Assembly (NCBI RefSeq): GCF_964031115.1
Contig: NZ_OZ035006.1
Coordinates: 1,551,605 to 1,615,604, forward strand
Direction of reading: 5' to 3'
Length of the DNA: 64,000 bases
Source of the DNA: Spiroplasma endosymbiont of Clivina fossor
GTDB lineage: Bacteria > Bacillota_I > Bacilli_A > Mycoplasmatales > Nriv7
Below are positions 1 to 9,447 of the stretch, in pieces. The translations under genes and the position numbers were made by a program. Below the pieces are notes generated by a model. It searched no databases, was not told the origin of the DNA, and was given only the letters and a program-made list of their open reading frames with translations. The stretch's first letter is position 1, and each line of letters starts with the position of its first letter.

Positions 1-1204
1 CCATATTTTGAAATGCTAAATAAAATATTTTAAAAACTGATGCGTCATTAGGAAAAATCTTTTTATTCTTAATGACTTTTCTTAGTTGACTATTAACAGA
101 TTCAATCGCATTAGTTGTGTAAATAATCCTTCTAAATTCTTGAGGATATTCAAGAAAAATTATTAAATTATTTCAGTTATTTTTTCATGATTTAGTAATT
201 TGTGAATACTTTTTATTTCATTTTTCTGAAAAATGATCTAAAGCAACTAGCGCTATTTCTTCATTAATTGCTGTATAAATTGATTTTAAATCATTAGCTA
301 CAAGTTTGCGATCTTTGTAAGGGACAAATTTTAAACTATTACGAATTTGATGAACGATGCATAATTGGTGCTGTGTTTTTGGGAACACAGCTTCTATTGC
401 ATCAGACATTCCAGTTAAATTATCGCTACAAGCAACAAGAATATCTTGTAAGCCACGATTTTTCATTTCCGTAAGCATTAATATTAAGTCAAAATTTGGC
501 TCCCTCATTCTCGCTAATTCACATTCCTAAAATATCTTTTAAACCATCTAAATTAATTCCTAAGGCAAGATAAACTGCTTTATTTATTATTCGTTTATCT
601 TGCTTTACTTTAACAACAATACAATCAAAATAAACAATCGGATAAATCTTCTCTAAAGGTTTAGTTTGTCACATTTTAACTTCTTCAATAACATCATCAG
701 TTATTTGACTAATTAAACTTTCTGAAATTTCTGCTCCGTGATAGAATTCTTGCAATTGTGCTTTGATATCAGAAATTGTCATTCCTCTTGCATATAAAGA
801 AATTACTTTTTGATCAAAGTTATCAAATCTTCTTTGTCTTTTCGGAATAATTACTGGTTCAAAAGTACTATTTCGATCTCTTGGTACATCAATTGCGATT
901 GAACCATTTTTAGTAATAATGGTTTTTTGTGTGTTGCCATTTCTTTTATTATGATTCTCATCAGTTTCAAGATAATCTTTAATTTCCGTATTTAACATTC
1001 GTTCAGTTAATTTTTTGGTAAATTCCTGAAAAATAGTATTGCCTTTAAATAAATCTTGTGGATTATCAATATTTTCTAAAAAATAATCAACAACTTTATC
1101 AATTGCATCAGGTTCTTTTTTTATTTTTTTTGTCATTTTCTGTTCTCCTTCGTTTAAGTATAATTCAGAATGAATTATCGAGACACAGAATTTTGAACAG
1201 GCCC
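1..1204 (-). mobile_element. IS256-family element, frameshifted copy running off the window start
   Basis: Mutator/IS256-type transposase reading from an ATG at 1136 down to the window edge. The N-terminal half (to about codon 155) and the second-aspartate region (ACSDNLTGM) are recognisable and nearly identical to the intact copies at 45.4-46.7 and 58.0-59.3 kb. A 4-bp insertion near 473-491 shifts the frame, so no full-length transposase is made. The terminal repeat (GGCCTGTTC in this copy) lies at 1195-1204. The copy at 3614-4616 carries the same 4-bp insertion in the opposite orientation on the other side of rpsD. Confidence 0.9.
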
Positions 1205-1212
1205 AATTAAAA

Positions 1213-1505
1213 AAATCCTGAAGCTAGTTATCGTAACTTAAATAAAATCAGTAAATTACAATCTAGTCTTAAAGAAGCCTTAATTCATTATCATGGTTTA
1301 GGTTTTACTAATATTCAAAATTATTTAAATCTCTGAAAATGAAAATACCAACATAAGGGTTTAACTCCAAACCAACAAACAGCGGTATTATATTTTAATG
1401 TATAAAAAAGTTAAAGTAAAAATAGTAATTTTACATAAAAGCCTTTTAAAATTATCAAGTTGATGATTTTTTTTATTTTATCAAGAGTTTTCGACAAAAT
1501 TAAAA
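1213..1505 (+). mobile_element. 3' fragment of IS1595/ISXO2-like element
   Basis: The sequence matches the C-terminal ~65 codons of the neighbouring IS1595-like transposase plus its right terminal repeat (TCAAGAGTTTTCGACAAAAT). The 5' part is missing; the fragment starts directly after the IS256 end. It sits head-to-tail with the full copy at 1512-2660, which looks like a tandem or recombination product. Confidence 0.85.
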
Positions 1506-1511
1506 AATTTT

Positions 1512-2660
1512 TTTTTAATTTTGTCGAAAACTCTTGATATTTATTGAATATACTTAATTTTAGGTATATTTTTAATATGATAGAGGTGGATAATAATTAT
1601 GGAAAAAATAATTCAAGAACTAGTAAATACTTTAACAGATGATCAATTTTTAGAATTTTATGAAAAAGTCAAACAACAAGCAGAATTAATAAAAAAACAA
1701 AAACGTTTAAATGAAATTGATCAAAAATTTAGAGCGCAAGGTATTAAACGCCCTAAATGTGAATCTTACCATTGCGTTAAAAATGGACATAATTCAGAAG
1801 GAAAACAAAAATATTTATGTAAAAATTGCCGTGCAAGTTTTGACCCTTTTCGTAATCATTTTATTTATTGAAGTCATTTAAATTATGAACAATGAAATTT
1901 ATTGATTCAAATTTCATTGCTGGGGCAATCTAGTAAAACAATTTCTCGTTTTATTAAAACTACATTAAAAACTGCTTGATATAATCGTCAAAAATTAATG
2001 AAATCAAAACAATTAGAAAATACCCAATTAAAATTTAAAAAATTATCTGGTAAAATCCAAATCGATGAAACATTTATTAAAGAAATCCATAAAGGAAATT
2101 TCAAATATAAAACTGATCCACGAAGAATTCACCTTGACCCATTCGCAACTAATACTAAATGCTGTATTCAAATGGCAATTGATAATAATAACAATATTTA
2201 TGTTAAATCCACAAACACCAAACGTTTACAAAAACAATGAGTTATTGAAAATATGAACAAAGAATTAATTAACGAAAATTCAATTATTACTTCTGATATG
2301 CAAAAATTATATTTTTTAGTAGCAAAACAAATAAATTCTACTTTATGTGTAACTAAAACAACAATTAATCCTGAAGCTAGTTATCGTAACTTAAATAAAA
2401 TCAGTAAATTACAATCTAGTCTTAAAGAAGCCTTAATTCATTATCATGGTTTAGGTTTTACTAATATTCAAAATTATTTAAATCTCTGAAAATGAAAATA
2501 CCAACATAAGGGTTTAACTCCCAACCAACAAACAGCGGTATTATATTTTAATATATAAAAAAGTTAAAGTAAAAATAGTAATTTTACATAAAAGCCTTTT
2601 AAAATTATCAAGTTGATGATTTTTTTTTATTTTATCAAGAGTTTTCGACAAAATTAAAAA
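1512..2660 (+). mobile_element. IS1595/ISXO2-like insertion sequence, complete
   Basis: Bounded by inverted repeats TTAATTTTGTCGAAAACTC on the left and the reverse complement on the right. It contains one transposase gene. Other copies in this window show the same ends and 8-9 bp target duplications (for example AAAATAAAT flanking the copy at 34.89-36.04 kb), which fits the IS1595 family. Confidence 0.85.
1599..2558 (+). CDS. IS1595-like transposase, zinc-ribbon Cys mutated
   Basis: 319-aa transposase read with UGA as Trp. The N-terminus has a coiled, charged segment and a zinc ribbon (residues ~50-80). A DDE-type core follows, with QIDETFI supplying the first Asp and SIITSDMQ the second. 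A strong RBS (AGAGGTGG) precedes the ATG. In this copy the first zinc Cys is Arg (KRPKCESYHC, against KCPKCESYHC in every other full copy), so DNA binding may be lost. Family assignment to IS1595/ISXO2 rests on the zinc-ribbon plus DDE layout and the 8-9 bp duplications; I cannot test it by search. Confidence 0.8.
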
Positions 2661-2664
2661 ATTT

Positions 2665-2742
2665 TTTTAATTTTAATAATACAAAATATGGTATTATGAA
2701 ATCAATTAAGAGAAGCATAGTCTAATAACTGTGTGTGATTTA
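2665..2742 (+). repeat. ~78-bp repeat with dif-like inverted arms (copy 1)
   Basis: Contains arms TTTTAATAATAC (2671-2682) and GTATTATGAAAT (2691-2702) around an 8-nt spacer, then a conserved tail ending GTGTGTGATTTAC. The same block occurs at 22519-22602 (perfect arms) and inverted at 36073-36148. Each copy borders phage-type transposase or IS DNA. Here it lies between the IS1595 end and the rpsD promoter. Confidence 0.7.
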
Positions 2743-2751
2743 CTACACTTA

Positions 2752-2780
2752 TTGACATTTAAGAAAGTAATTTATATAAT
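2752..2780 (+). promoter_or_regulatory. rpsD promoter
   Basis: Perfect sigma-70-type hexamers TTGACA (2752-2757) and TATAAT (2775-2780) with a 17-bp spacer, about 180 bp ahead of the rpsD start. The only gene downstream in this orientation is rpsD. Confidence 0.85.
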
Positions 2781-2787
2781 ACTTAAA

Positions 2788-2958
2788 GACAATTAAATCA
2801 CAGCTTTTAAACATAATTAAGTTGCGCAAATAGATTGCTTAATCTTTTACTTTAAGTAGCCTTTGCTGCAATGGCGAATAGTAATCTATCTTAATTAGAG
2901 TTTAATTTAAACTCACTGATTTTATAATGTCAAATATATTGATAAGGGAGTTTTTATT
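2788..2958 (+). promoter_or_regulatory. rpsD 5' leader, possible S4 autoregulatory RNA
   Basis: A leader of about 170 nt precedes rpsD, unusually long for this compact genome. It can pair ATAGATT (near 2830) with AATCTAT (near 2885) around a GC-richer middle (CCTTTGCTGCAATGGCG), followed by a hairpin GAGTTTA/TAAACTC near 2900. In Bacillus, S4 represses its own mRNA through a leader structure; applying that here is inference. The RBS GATAAGGGAG sits 10 nt before the ATG. Confidence 0.5.
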
Positions 2959-3573
2959 ATGTCAAGATATACAGGAGCTATTTTTAGAATTGCAAGAAGA
3001 GTTGGATTTTCAATTTTAGAAACTGGAAAAGAATTTGCTAAAGGAAAAAAACGCACAACTGCTCCAGGCCAACACGGAGCAAGAAGAAGAAAATTATCTA
3101 ATTATGGTTTACAACAACAAGAAAAACAAAAAGTAAGATATATGTATGGTTTAAATGAAAAACAATTTCGAAATACATTTTTAAAAGCCAAAAAAATGAG
3201 TGGTGTTACGGGAACTAACTTTTTAATTTTATTAGAATCTCGTTTAGATAACATTGTTTATCGTTTAGGTTTAGCAAGAACAAGAAGTGCAGCTCGCCAA
3301 TTAGTTAATCACAGTCATATATTAGTAAATGATAAGAAAGTTAATATCCCTTCTTATCGTGTATCACCTAATGATAAGATTACAATTAAAGAAAATTATA
3401 AGAACAATCCAAAACTGTTAGAAGCAATTGAATTAAATGCTGGAACATTGGAATTTGTTAGTTTTGATCGCAAAAATATTGTTGGAACTTACATTCGTTA
3501 TCCTGAAAGAAATGAATTAAATTCGGAAATTAATGAATCTTTAATTGTTGAATGATATAATCGTATTATTTAA
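2959..3573 (+). CDS. rpsD: 30S ribosomal protein S4
   Basis: Primary 16S-rRNA-binding protein that starts assembly of the small subunit. The sequence shows the usual N-terminal domain ([17 protein letters not shown]) and an S4 RNA-binding domain at roughly residues 90-150 ([27 protein letters not shown]). With UGA read as Trp the protein is 204 aa and ends LIVEWYNRII; stopping at the UGA would cut off the conserved C-terminal VE-x-YNR end. It is transcribed alone from its own promoter. IS256 copies in opposite orientations lie on both sides, so this essential gene is a host island between mobile elements. Confidence 0.97.
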
Positions 3574-3613
3574 TAATAAATTAAGTATAATTAAAGATAA
3601 GTAAAAAAAAGAC

Positions 3614-4616
3614 GGGCCTGTCCAAAATTCTGTGTCTCGATAATTCATTCTGAATTATACTTAAACGAAGGAGAACAGAAAATGACAAAAAAAAAAAAAT
3701 AAAAAAGAACCTGATGCAATTGATAAAGTTGTTGATTATTTTTTAGAAAATATTGATAATTCACAAGATTTATTTAAAGGCAATACTATTTTTCAGGAAT
3801 TTACCAAAAAATTAACTGCACGAATGTTAAATACGGAAATTAAAGATCGTCTTGAAACTGATGAGAATCATAATAAAAGAAATGGCAACACACAAAAAAC
3901 CATTATTACTAAAAATGGTTCAATCGCAATTGATGTACCAAGAGATCGAAATAGTACTTTTGAACCAGTAATTATTCCGAAAAGACAAAGAAGATTTGAT
4001 AACTTTGATCAAAAAGTAATTTCTTTATATGCAAGAGGAATGACAATTTCTGATATCAAAGCACAATTGCAAGAATTCTATCACGGAGCAGAAATTTCAG
4101 AAAGTTTAATTAGTCAAATAACTGATGATGTTATTGAAGAAGTTAAAATGTGACAAACTAAACCTTTAGAGAAGATTTATCCGATTGTTTATTTTGATTG
4201 TATTGTTGTTAAAGTAAAGCAAGATAAACGAATAATAAATAAAGCAGTTTATCTTGCCTTAGGAATTAATTTAGATGGTTTAAAAGATATTTTAGGAATG
4301 TGAATTAGCGAGAATGAGGGCGCCAAATTTTGACTTAATATTAATGCTTACGGAAATGAAAAATCGTGGCTTACAAAATATTCTTGTTGCTTGTAGCGAT
4401 AATTTAACTGGAATGTCTGATGCAATAGAAGCTGTGTTCCCAAAAACACAGCACCAATTATGCATCGTTCATCAAATTCGTAATAGTTTAAAATTTGTCC
4501 CTTACAAAGATCGCAAACTTGTAGCTAATGATTTAAAATCAATTTATACAGCAATTAATGAAGAAATAGCGCTAGTTGCTTTAAATCATTTTTCAGAAAA
4601 ATGAAATAAAAAGTAT
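3614..4616 (+). mobile_element. IS256-family element, defective and 3'-truncated
   Basis: The left terminal repeat GGGCCTGTCCAAAATTCTG starts at 3614. The transposase start (3682) runs into a stop after five codons because of a poly-A length change (13 A). The body also carries the same 4-bp frameshift insertion (near 4345) as the copy at 1-1204. The element is cut at 4616 where an IS1595-like element begins; its remaining 3' part is not found beyond that element, so a deletion accompanied or followed the insertion. Confidence 0.9.
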
Positions 4617-5765
4617 CTTTTAATTTTGTCGAAAACTCTTGATAAAATAAAAAAAATCATCAACTTGATAATTTTAAAAGGCTTTTATGTAAAATTACTA
4701 TTTTTACTTTAACTTTTTTATACATTAAAATATAATACCGCTGTTTGTTGGTTTGGAGTTAAACCCTTATGTTGGTATTTTCATTTTCAGAGATTTAAAT
4801 AATTTTGAATATTAGTAAAACCTAAACCATGATAATGAATTAAGGCTTCTTTAAGACTAGATTGTAATTTACTGATTTTATTTAAGTTACGATAACTAGC
4901 TTCAGGATTAATTGTTGTTTTAGTTACACATAAAGTAGAATTTGTTTGTTTTGCTACTAAAAAATATAATTTTTGCATATCAGAAGTAATAATTGAATTT
5001 TCGTTAATTAATTCTTTGTTCATATTTTCAATAACTCATTGTTTTTGTAAACGTTTGGTGTTTGTGGATTTAACATAAATATTGTTATTATTATCAATTG
5101 CCATTTGAATACAGCATTTAGTATTAGTTGCGAATGGGTCAAGGTGAATTCTTCGTGGATCAGTTTTATATTTGAAATTTCCTTTATGGATTTCTTTAAT
5201 AAATGTTTCATCGATTTGGATTTTACCAGATAATTTTTTAAATTTTAATTGGGTATTTTCTAATTGTTTTGATTTCATTAATTTTTGACGATTATATCAA
5301 GCAGTTTTTAATGTAGTTTTAATAAAACGAGAAATTGTTTTACTAGATTGCCCCAGCAATGAAATTTGAATCAATAAATTTCATTGTTCATAATTTAAAT
5401 GACTTCAATAAATAAAATGATTACGAAAAGCGTCAAAACTTGCACGGCAATTTTTACATAAATATTTTTGTTTTCCTTCTGAATTATGTCCATTTTTAAT
5501 GCAATGGTAAGATTCACATTTAGGGCATTTAATACCTTGCGCTCTAAATTTTTGATCAATTTCATTTAAACCTTTTTGTTTTTTTATTAATTCTGCTTGT
5601 TGTTTGACTTTTTCATAAAATTCTAAAAATTGATCATCTGTTAAAGTATTTACTAGTTCTTGAATTATTTTTTCCATAATTATTATCCACCTCTATCATA
5701 TTAAAATATACCTAAAATTAAGTATATTCAATAAATATCAAGAGTTTTCGACAAAATTAAAAACA
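4617..5765 (-). mobile_element. IS1595/ISXO2-like insertion sequence, complete
   Basis: Full-length element with both terminal repeats (AATTTTGTCGAAAACTC at the left, reverse complement at 5740-5760), inserted leftward. It separates the truncated IS256 from the remnant of prophage A. Confidence 0.9.
4718..5677 (-). CDS. IS1595-like transposase, intact
   Basis: 319 aa with UGA=Trp. The zinc ribbon is complete here (CPKCESYHC ... CKNCRASF), and the DDE core is present (QIDETFI, SIITSDMQ). RBS GAGGTGG precedes the ATG. This is one of the likely functional copies in the window. Confidence 0.85.
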
Positions 5766-6625
5766 AATTTTAAACATGCAGAATATTTTAACAAAGATAA
5801 TACAGATAATAAAGAACTTTATGGGATGCCTGCTAACGAAATTGCTAAATTAAAAGAAGAAAAATTTGTCGGTCAGAAACCTGAAATCGTTATTACTAAC
5901 CTTTTCGAAGATTGAAAATTTGAAAATCCTAAATTAATAAATCATTCGTCAGTACAAATATTTAAGCAAATCGTGATAATGCTTTCTGAATATATTTTTT
6001 CTGAATTATCAATCAACATGGGAATGAACGACGATTACAAATTATTGTTACCTTACTATTTTAAATTGGCATCTCAACCAATTTTAGAAGATGGTTTATA
6101 TAAATTTAAGGATGTTGAAGTTGTCTTAAAATCTCAATATTTTATTTTTGAAAATAACATAACTAAATTAGTTAATAATGATATCTCGCAAAATCAGTTA
6201 TTCAAATTAAATGATAATCAATATAACTGACTACCATTAATTAATAGTTTGGAACCAAACGACATCCCAAGTTTACTTCCAAAGGATATAAAACTTGCTG
6301 ATGGAAATTATGGTAAGAATATGACGAGACTTTTTATAAACAAATCAAATTTAAATAATGCTATGGTTTTATATGGTAAAGATTTCGAAGATCTATTAAG
6401 CAATTTAGAATGATACGAATTAATTAGTAATGTAGATAATACTAATATGTGTAAATTTTTCTTAAAATCGCAGTTGGAAAAATTTAAACATTTGGAGGTA
6501 TCAACACTTTTTGGGCATGGGGCAACTATAATTTTGAAATTGAAACTAATTTTGGAAATGTTCAAATTAATAATATTAATCTTTTTAATGAAACAATAGA
6601 TTCCTATGTTAGTTTAGAATTTTAA
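5766..6625 (+). pseudogene. Remnant of tail/collar protein gene of prophage A
   Basis: Homologous to roughly the last 230 residues of the 673-aa phage protein at 15539-17560 (shared stretches include SEYI-SELSIN, LLLPYYF and EPNDIPSLLPKDIKLADGNYGK). The 5' part is missing at the IS1595 boundary. A 1-nt loss near 6528 (GCAACTATAAT) breaks the frame just before the conserved C-terminus. It marks the 3' end of a second related prophage lying directly upstream of prophage B. Confidence 0.85.
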
Positions 6626-6655
6626 AAAGGAGGTTACTTAAGTAACCTCCTTTTT
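6624..6655. terminator. Bidirectional terminator after prophage A late genes
   Basis: Perfect 32-bp palindrome with GGAGGTTACTTAAGTAACC at its core, A tract on one side and T tract on the other. It serves the rightward tail gene remnant and the leftward small membrane gene, whose stop codon lies inside the hairpin. The counterpart after prophage B is at 17559-17585. Confidence 0.9.
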
Positions 6656-6886
6656 AGTTTTTAACTTGCTTTTACAAAAATTATATATAACAATAACCAA
6701 TGTTGTAATTGGTACTGATGTTAGTACAATTATTGCAATTCCTCCGGGTATTCATTTTATTAAATTATCTTTGATTTTAATATCACTTATATTAGATATT
6801 GAAATTCCTAATAATATTGATGTTTTTAATAAAATTAAAATTGTTACCACAATACCAAATATAATTCATTTTTTTTGTTTTGACAT
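6638..6886 (-). CDS. Small two-helix membrane protein (phage accessory gene)
   Basis: 82-aa protein starting MSKQKKWIIFGIVVTILI, with two hydrophobic segments (about residues 7-30 and 47-68) separated by a polar stretch. RBS GGAGG lies 9 nt before the ATG. The stop falls inside the shared terminator hairpin. It is convergent to the phage late operon, between the tail gene and the conserved noncoding block. An unrelated membrane protein occupies the same slot in prophage B (17597-17878), so the position behaves as an exchangeable accessory site. Function unknown; superinfection exclusion or lysis would fit, but this is inference. Confidence 0.65.
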
Positions 6887-7229
6887 TTAATAATTCCTCC
6901 AAAAATAAATTTAATTAATTGTAACTAAAAGAGACCTTTTTATGGAACTCTCTTGTTTTGTTTTTGAAATTTAATGTCGGCTTGGTCGGGTTGCTTCCAC
7001 AAACGAAGCGTCAATATACTAGCATTTTATTAAGCTTACAAAAAATCTCGGCACCGCTTTTCAACCTGTTAGGGGTCCCGCGTTTAGCAGGACCTTGGGG
7101 ACCCCCACCCCCCCCTAACTTTATTGAAAGAACTTCCGTAATTTTTTTAATTTTAATTAAAACAACTAGATTATACACGCAGATTTTGTGAAAGTCAATC
7201 CTCCCAGAGGGTCGCGTTTAGTTTTCTTA
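6887..7229. repeat. Conserved GC-richer noncoding phage block, copy A
   Basis: About 0.3 kb nearly identical to 17879-18190, differing mostly by short indels in homopolymers, which argues against coding. It contains potential stems (GCTTC/GAAGC near 6990-7005; CCTGTTA/TAGCAGG and GGGTCC/GGACC near 7065-7105) and a C-rich tract near 7102-7118. The block ends with 20 nt matching the ISLre2/MITE terminus (GGTCGCGTTTAGTTTTCTTA). Candidates are a packaging site, replication origin or structured RNA; not resolved. Confidence 0.7.
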
Positions 7230-7344
7230 TGTAAGGTAACACAGACATTTTAGACCAGTAAGAATGTTCCTCTTAACAATAATTTTTTAAAGGAGATAGG
7301 TATTTTAATTAATAAAATTAAACTAACTTTATTAATTTATTAAC

Positions 7345-7356
7345 TTGTTCGAACAA
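7345..7356. promoter_or_regulatory. 12-bp perfect palindrome, possible operator
   Basis: TTGTTCGAACAA in the gene-free region upstream of the phage early genes. It is the kind of symmetric site a dimeric repressor binds; no binding protein can be named. Confidence 0.35.
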
Positions 7357-7406
7357 AAACTAAATTCTATTTAAAAAGTTGTGTTGTAAATATGAGAACA
7401 CTTTTT

Positions 7407-7531
7407 AGGTGTGCCAAAAAATGCTTTTTGGTAATTTCGAGCATTTCTCGCACCTAGTTAGCTAACATAACTTAGTTAAACATAAGAGAAATAACATAGA
7501 TTTCTTAGATAGTTAACTATGTTAGCTAACT
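7407..7531. promoter_or_regulatory. Structured region before phage early genes (nested hairpins plus inverted repeat)
   Basis: 7407-7455 can form a three-way structure: outer arms AGGTG/GCACCT, hairpin CCAAAAA-ATGC-TTTTTGG and hairpin CGAG-CATT-TCTCG. It is followed at once by 16-bp inverted arms CTAGTTAGCTAACATA (7454-7469) and TATGTTAGCTAACTAG, each holding the palindrome GTTAGCTAAC. The string TAACATAACTTAGTTAA also resembles the region upstream of the homologous plectrovirus gene (52.28-52.35 kb). Likely operator and/or origin. Confidence 0.55.
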
Positions 7532-7611
7532 AGGAAATTGCATATAAGGAAGGATATATATTATCTTTTTACAAAAACTAAAAAATTATTGATATGAGGA
7601 GTTAATAAATA

Positions 7612-7989
7612 ATGACTAACTTAAAAAATTTATTTTTGAATAAAAAATATATTGTTGCTGAAACAACAAATGCGATTTTACTATCAATTCCCAATAGTGG
7701 TGGTGGTTCTTGAGTTCCTAGAAAACTAGTACACCCATCAATTAAATATGCAAATCAGATGGTGGTCGGTATTTTTCCAGAAAATGATTATGAAGTTATT
7801 AAGTATGATGCCAACGGTGCACAGAAAATTACAACCATTAAGGGGCAAGAAATTATTAATTTGTATGAAGAAGTTAAAATTAAAAATCGACAAAAATTTT
7901 TAGAAAATATTAAAAAATCTGAAGCTGATAAAGATATTAATTTTAATTATATTATTCCCGAATGATTAAAAGAAACTGATTTAAATTAG
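7612..7989 (+). CDS. Phage early protein shared with plectrovirus
   Basis: 125 aa, UGA=Trp; SD-like AGGAG and translation from ATG at 7612. No domain recognised. It is clearly related to the broken plectrovirus gene at 50893-52268: both start with a NLFLNKKYIV-like/NIFLNTKKYLL segment, share I-WxPR/I-WFPK and end in a KGQE-(I/L)(I/L) motif followed by a charged tail. As the first gene of the rightward phage operon behind a palindromic region, a replication or regulatory role is plausible but unproven. Confidence 0.65.
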
Positions 7990-7999
7990 TTATTAAATC

Positions 8000-8239
8000 T
8001 TGAACAAGTACGAAATGGCTAAAAAATATTGTTATGTTATATATTCTTGCGAAACCAATGAGTTAGTCGGTGTTTATGATAGTGTTGCCGAAATTGTAGA
8101 ACGCTATTATGGACTTTCGCGTAATAATCCTAATTTTAAAAGAAAAGTACACTCATTAGAAACTGTAATTTATTACAAGAAAAAAGCCATTCGTCCGCGG
8201 AAATGAATTATTTATAAAGAAATAATTGAGGAAGATTAA
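8000..8239 (+). CDS. Small phage protein of unknown function
   Basis: About 75-79 aa, rich in Lys and Tyr, read with UGA=Trp. The start is either TTG at 8000 or ATG at 8015 (MAKKYCYVIYSCETNELVG); no clear SD is seen, so translation is probably coupled to the gene ending at 7989. The pattern YVIYSCETNELVGVYDSVAEI resembles small phage proteins that sense or modify replication, but I cannot name a family. Confidence 0.6.
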
Positions 8240-8242
8240 TTA

Positions 8243-8490
8243 ATGGAAAACAAACATTTTTATTGACTTAAAGAGCGTTACGCCAAAAATATTCTTATAA
8301 AGAATTAATTACAGCGTTAAAAGCAGTTAATTATCAATTAAAAGAAAAATCATTGCAATGTGAGTTTAAAAGAATAGAAAATTATTGTAAGCGAAAAACT
8401 AAAAAAAATTATGATTATCAAAATTGCTGTGTGCCCCAAGAAAAATGTACTCATTTTCTTTGCTGACAACACATAAGGAGAAAAATATAA
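8243..8490 (+). pseudogene. Small phage gene with a frameshift
   Basis: Begins MENKHFYWLKERYA and stops after 21 codons, but a shifted frame from about 8285 continues with RQKYSYKELITALKAVNYQLK and a Cys/His-rich tail (CCVPQEKCTHFLCWQH) to a stop at 8488. The natural product would be about 82 aa with a possible zinc-binding C-terminus. Either a real 1-2 nt frameshift or a sequencing error. Confidence 0.55.
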
Positions 8491-8491
8491 T

Positions 8492-8566
8492 ATGTCTAAA
8501 TCTTTATTGAGGCGTGATTCACCGCTTCCGATTACTCAACGAAAAAATGTAGTTGTCATAAGGTAA
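8492..8566 (+). CDS. Possible 24-aa phage peptide
   Basis: ATG at 8492 directly after the previous stop and behind AAGGAG: MSKSLLRRDSPLPITQRK and so on. It is basic and very short. It lies in the operon but may be only a spacer. Confidence 0.3.
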   Translation: MSKSLLRRDSPLPITQRKNVVVIR

Positions 8567-8577
8567 GTATTTATTTT

Positions 8578-9021
8578 ATGAATTATATAATTGGAATCGA
8601 CCCCGCAGGAATTGGTTCTACTGGTATTGTTCTTTGGAATTTTGAAAATTCATGCATTGAATTTAACGAAACAATAATTTCTGAAAGCGTTGAACAAGCA
8701 ATTTTTAAAATTAAAAAATTATTTGATAATTTTAAAAGAATAGAAAATTTTAAGCCATTGTTTATTATTGAAAATTTTTTCTTAACTAAAGGTAGAACGA
8801 TTACCAATCCTTTAGCAACCTCAGAACTTATTGGAGCAATAAGCAGTCTTTTAAGGTTTAAATATCATTGGCACTTTCTTAGACAAGAGCCTTCTAAAAA
8901 GAAAGGATTTTTTTACAAAGGAAACTTAAAACTTACCAAACACGAGCACGATGCGTGAAAGCATATTCAATACTTTTTGGGTAATGAGGTAAAACAAAAT
9001 GTTAAAAGCACTAAAAACTAA
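8578..9021 (+). CDS. RuvC-like Holliday-junction resolvase
   Basis: 147 aa, UGA=Trp. RNase H-like fold signature: N-terminal IIGIDPAGIGSTGIVLW (first catalytic Asp at residue 7), FIIENFF (Glu near 64), and C-terminal HEHDAW (Asp near 125). Phages use such nucleases to resolve branched DNA before packaging. It overlaps the next gene's start by about 20 nt, an operon arrangement. The length is close to short phage RuvC proteins. Confident on fold, less on exact substrate. Confidence 0.8.
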
Positions 9022-9364
9022 AAAAGAAAATGAAGTAATTGACTATGTTAATTTTGTAAATTTGACAGTTATTTTAAAAGATATTCCCAAAATCACAGAA
9101 TTTAAGCAAAAAATAGCTATTAGTAGTGTTGTTGTTAAAGTTGTTAATGTTCAAGTTAGTTGAGCGGGTCTTAACTACACAACGCTCTCTATTTATGAAG
9201 AAAAGTTGCAAAAAGGATTCTTAAAATTAAAAGAATACGATATTATTTTAATTGAGGGAAAATTACACAATCGTTATTATCCAAATAAGACCACCCATAA
9301 AACATTTTTTAGCATTGAGGTTGAAAAATTTAAAAAAATTGGAAAAAAAAGAAAAAATAAATAG
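8999..9364 (+). CDS. Small beta-rich phage protein, possibly OB-fold ssDNA-binding
   Basis: 121 aa, overlapping the resolvase gene. It alternates hydrophobic strands (VVVKVVNVQVSWAGLNYTTLSIY, YDIILIEGKLHNRYY, FFSIEVEKFKKI) and has a basic tail (KKRKNK), as small OB-fold SSB-like proteins do. Its position next to RuvC supports a DNA-metabolism role. No motif proves this. A terminator follows. Confidence 0.5.
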
Positions 9365-9385
9365 CTAAAAACTCAATAATTAGAA

Positions 9386-9424
9386 AAACTCATTAGATAA
9401 TTAGAATATCAAATGAGTTTTTTA
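9386..9424 (+). terminator. Terminator between phage early and structural genes
   Basis: Stem AAACTCATT / AATGAGTTT with a 17-nt loop and a following T run. It separates the DNA-metabolism genes from the head genes. Confidence 0.8.
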
Positions 9425-9447
9425 TTTGAAAAAGGAGTACACACCAA

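Noticed and set aside
3550-3560. UGA after residue 198 of S4 as the stop
   Set aside because: Reading UGA as Trp gives the conserved C-terminus; all other genes need the same code.
7200-7229. GGTCGCGTTTAGTTTTCTTA at the end of noncoding block A as a phage attachment core
   Set aside because: It equals the ISLre2/MITE terminus and is absent from block B except as part of the MITE; more likely a residue of an excised or deleted MITE.
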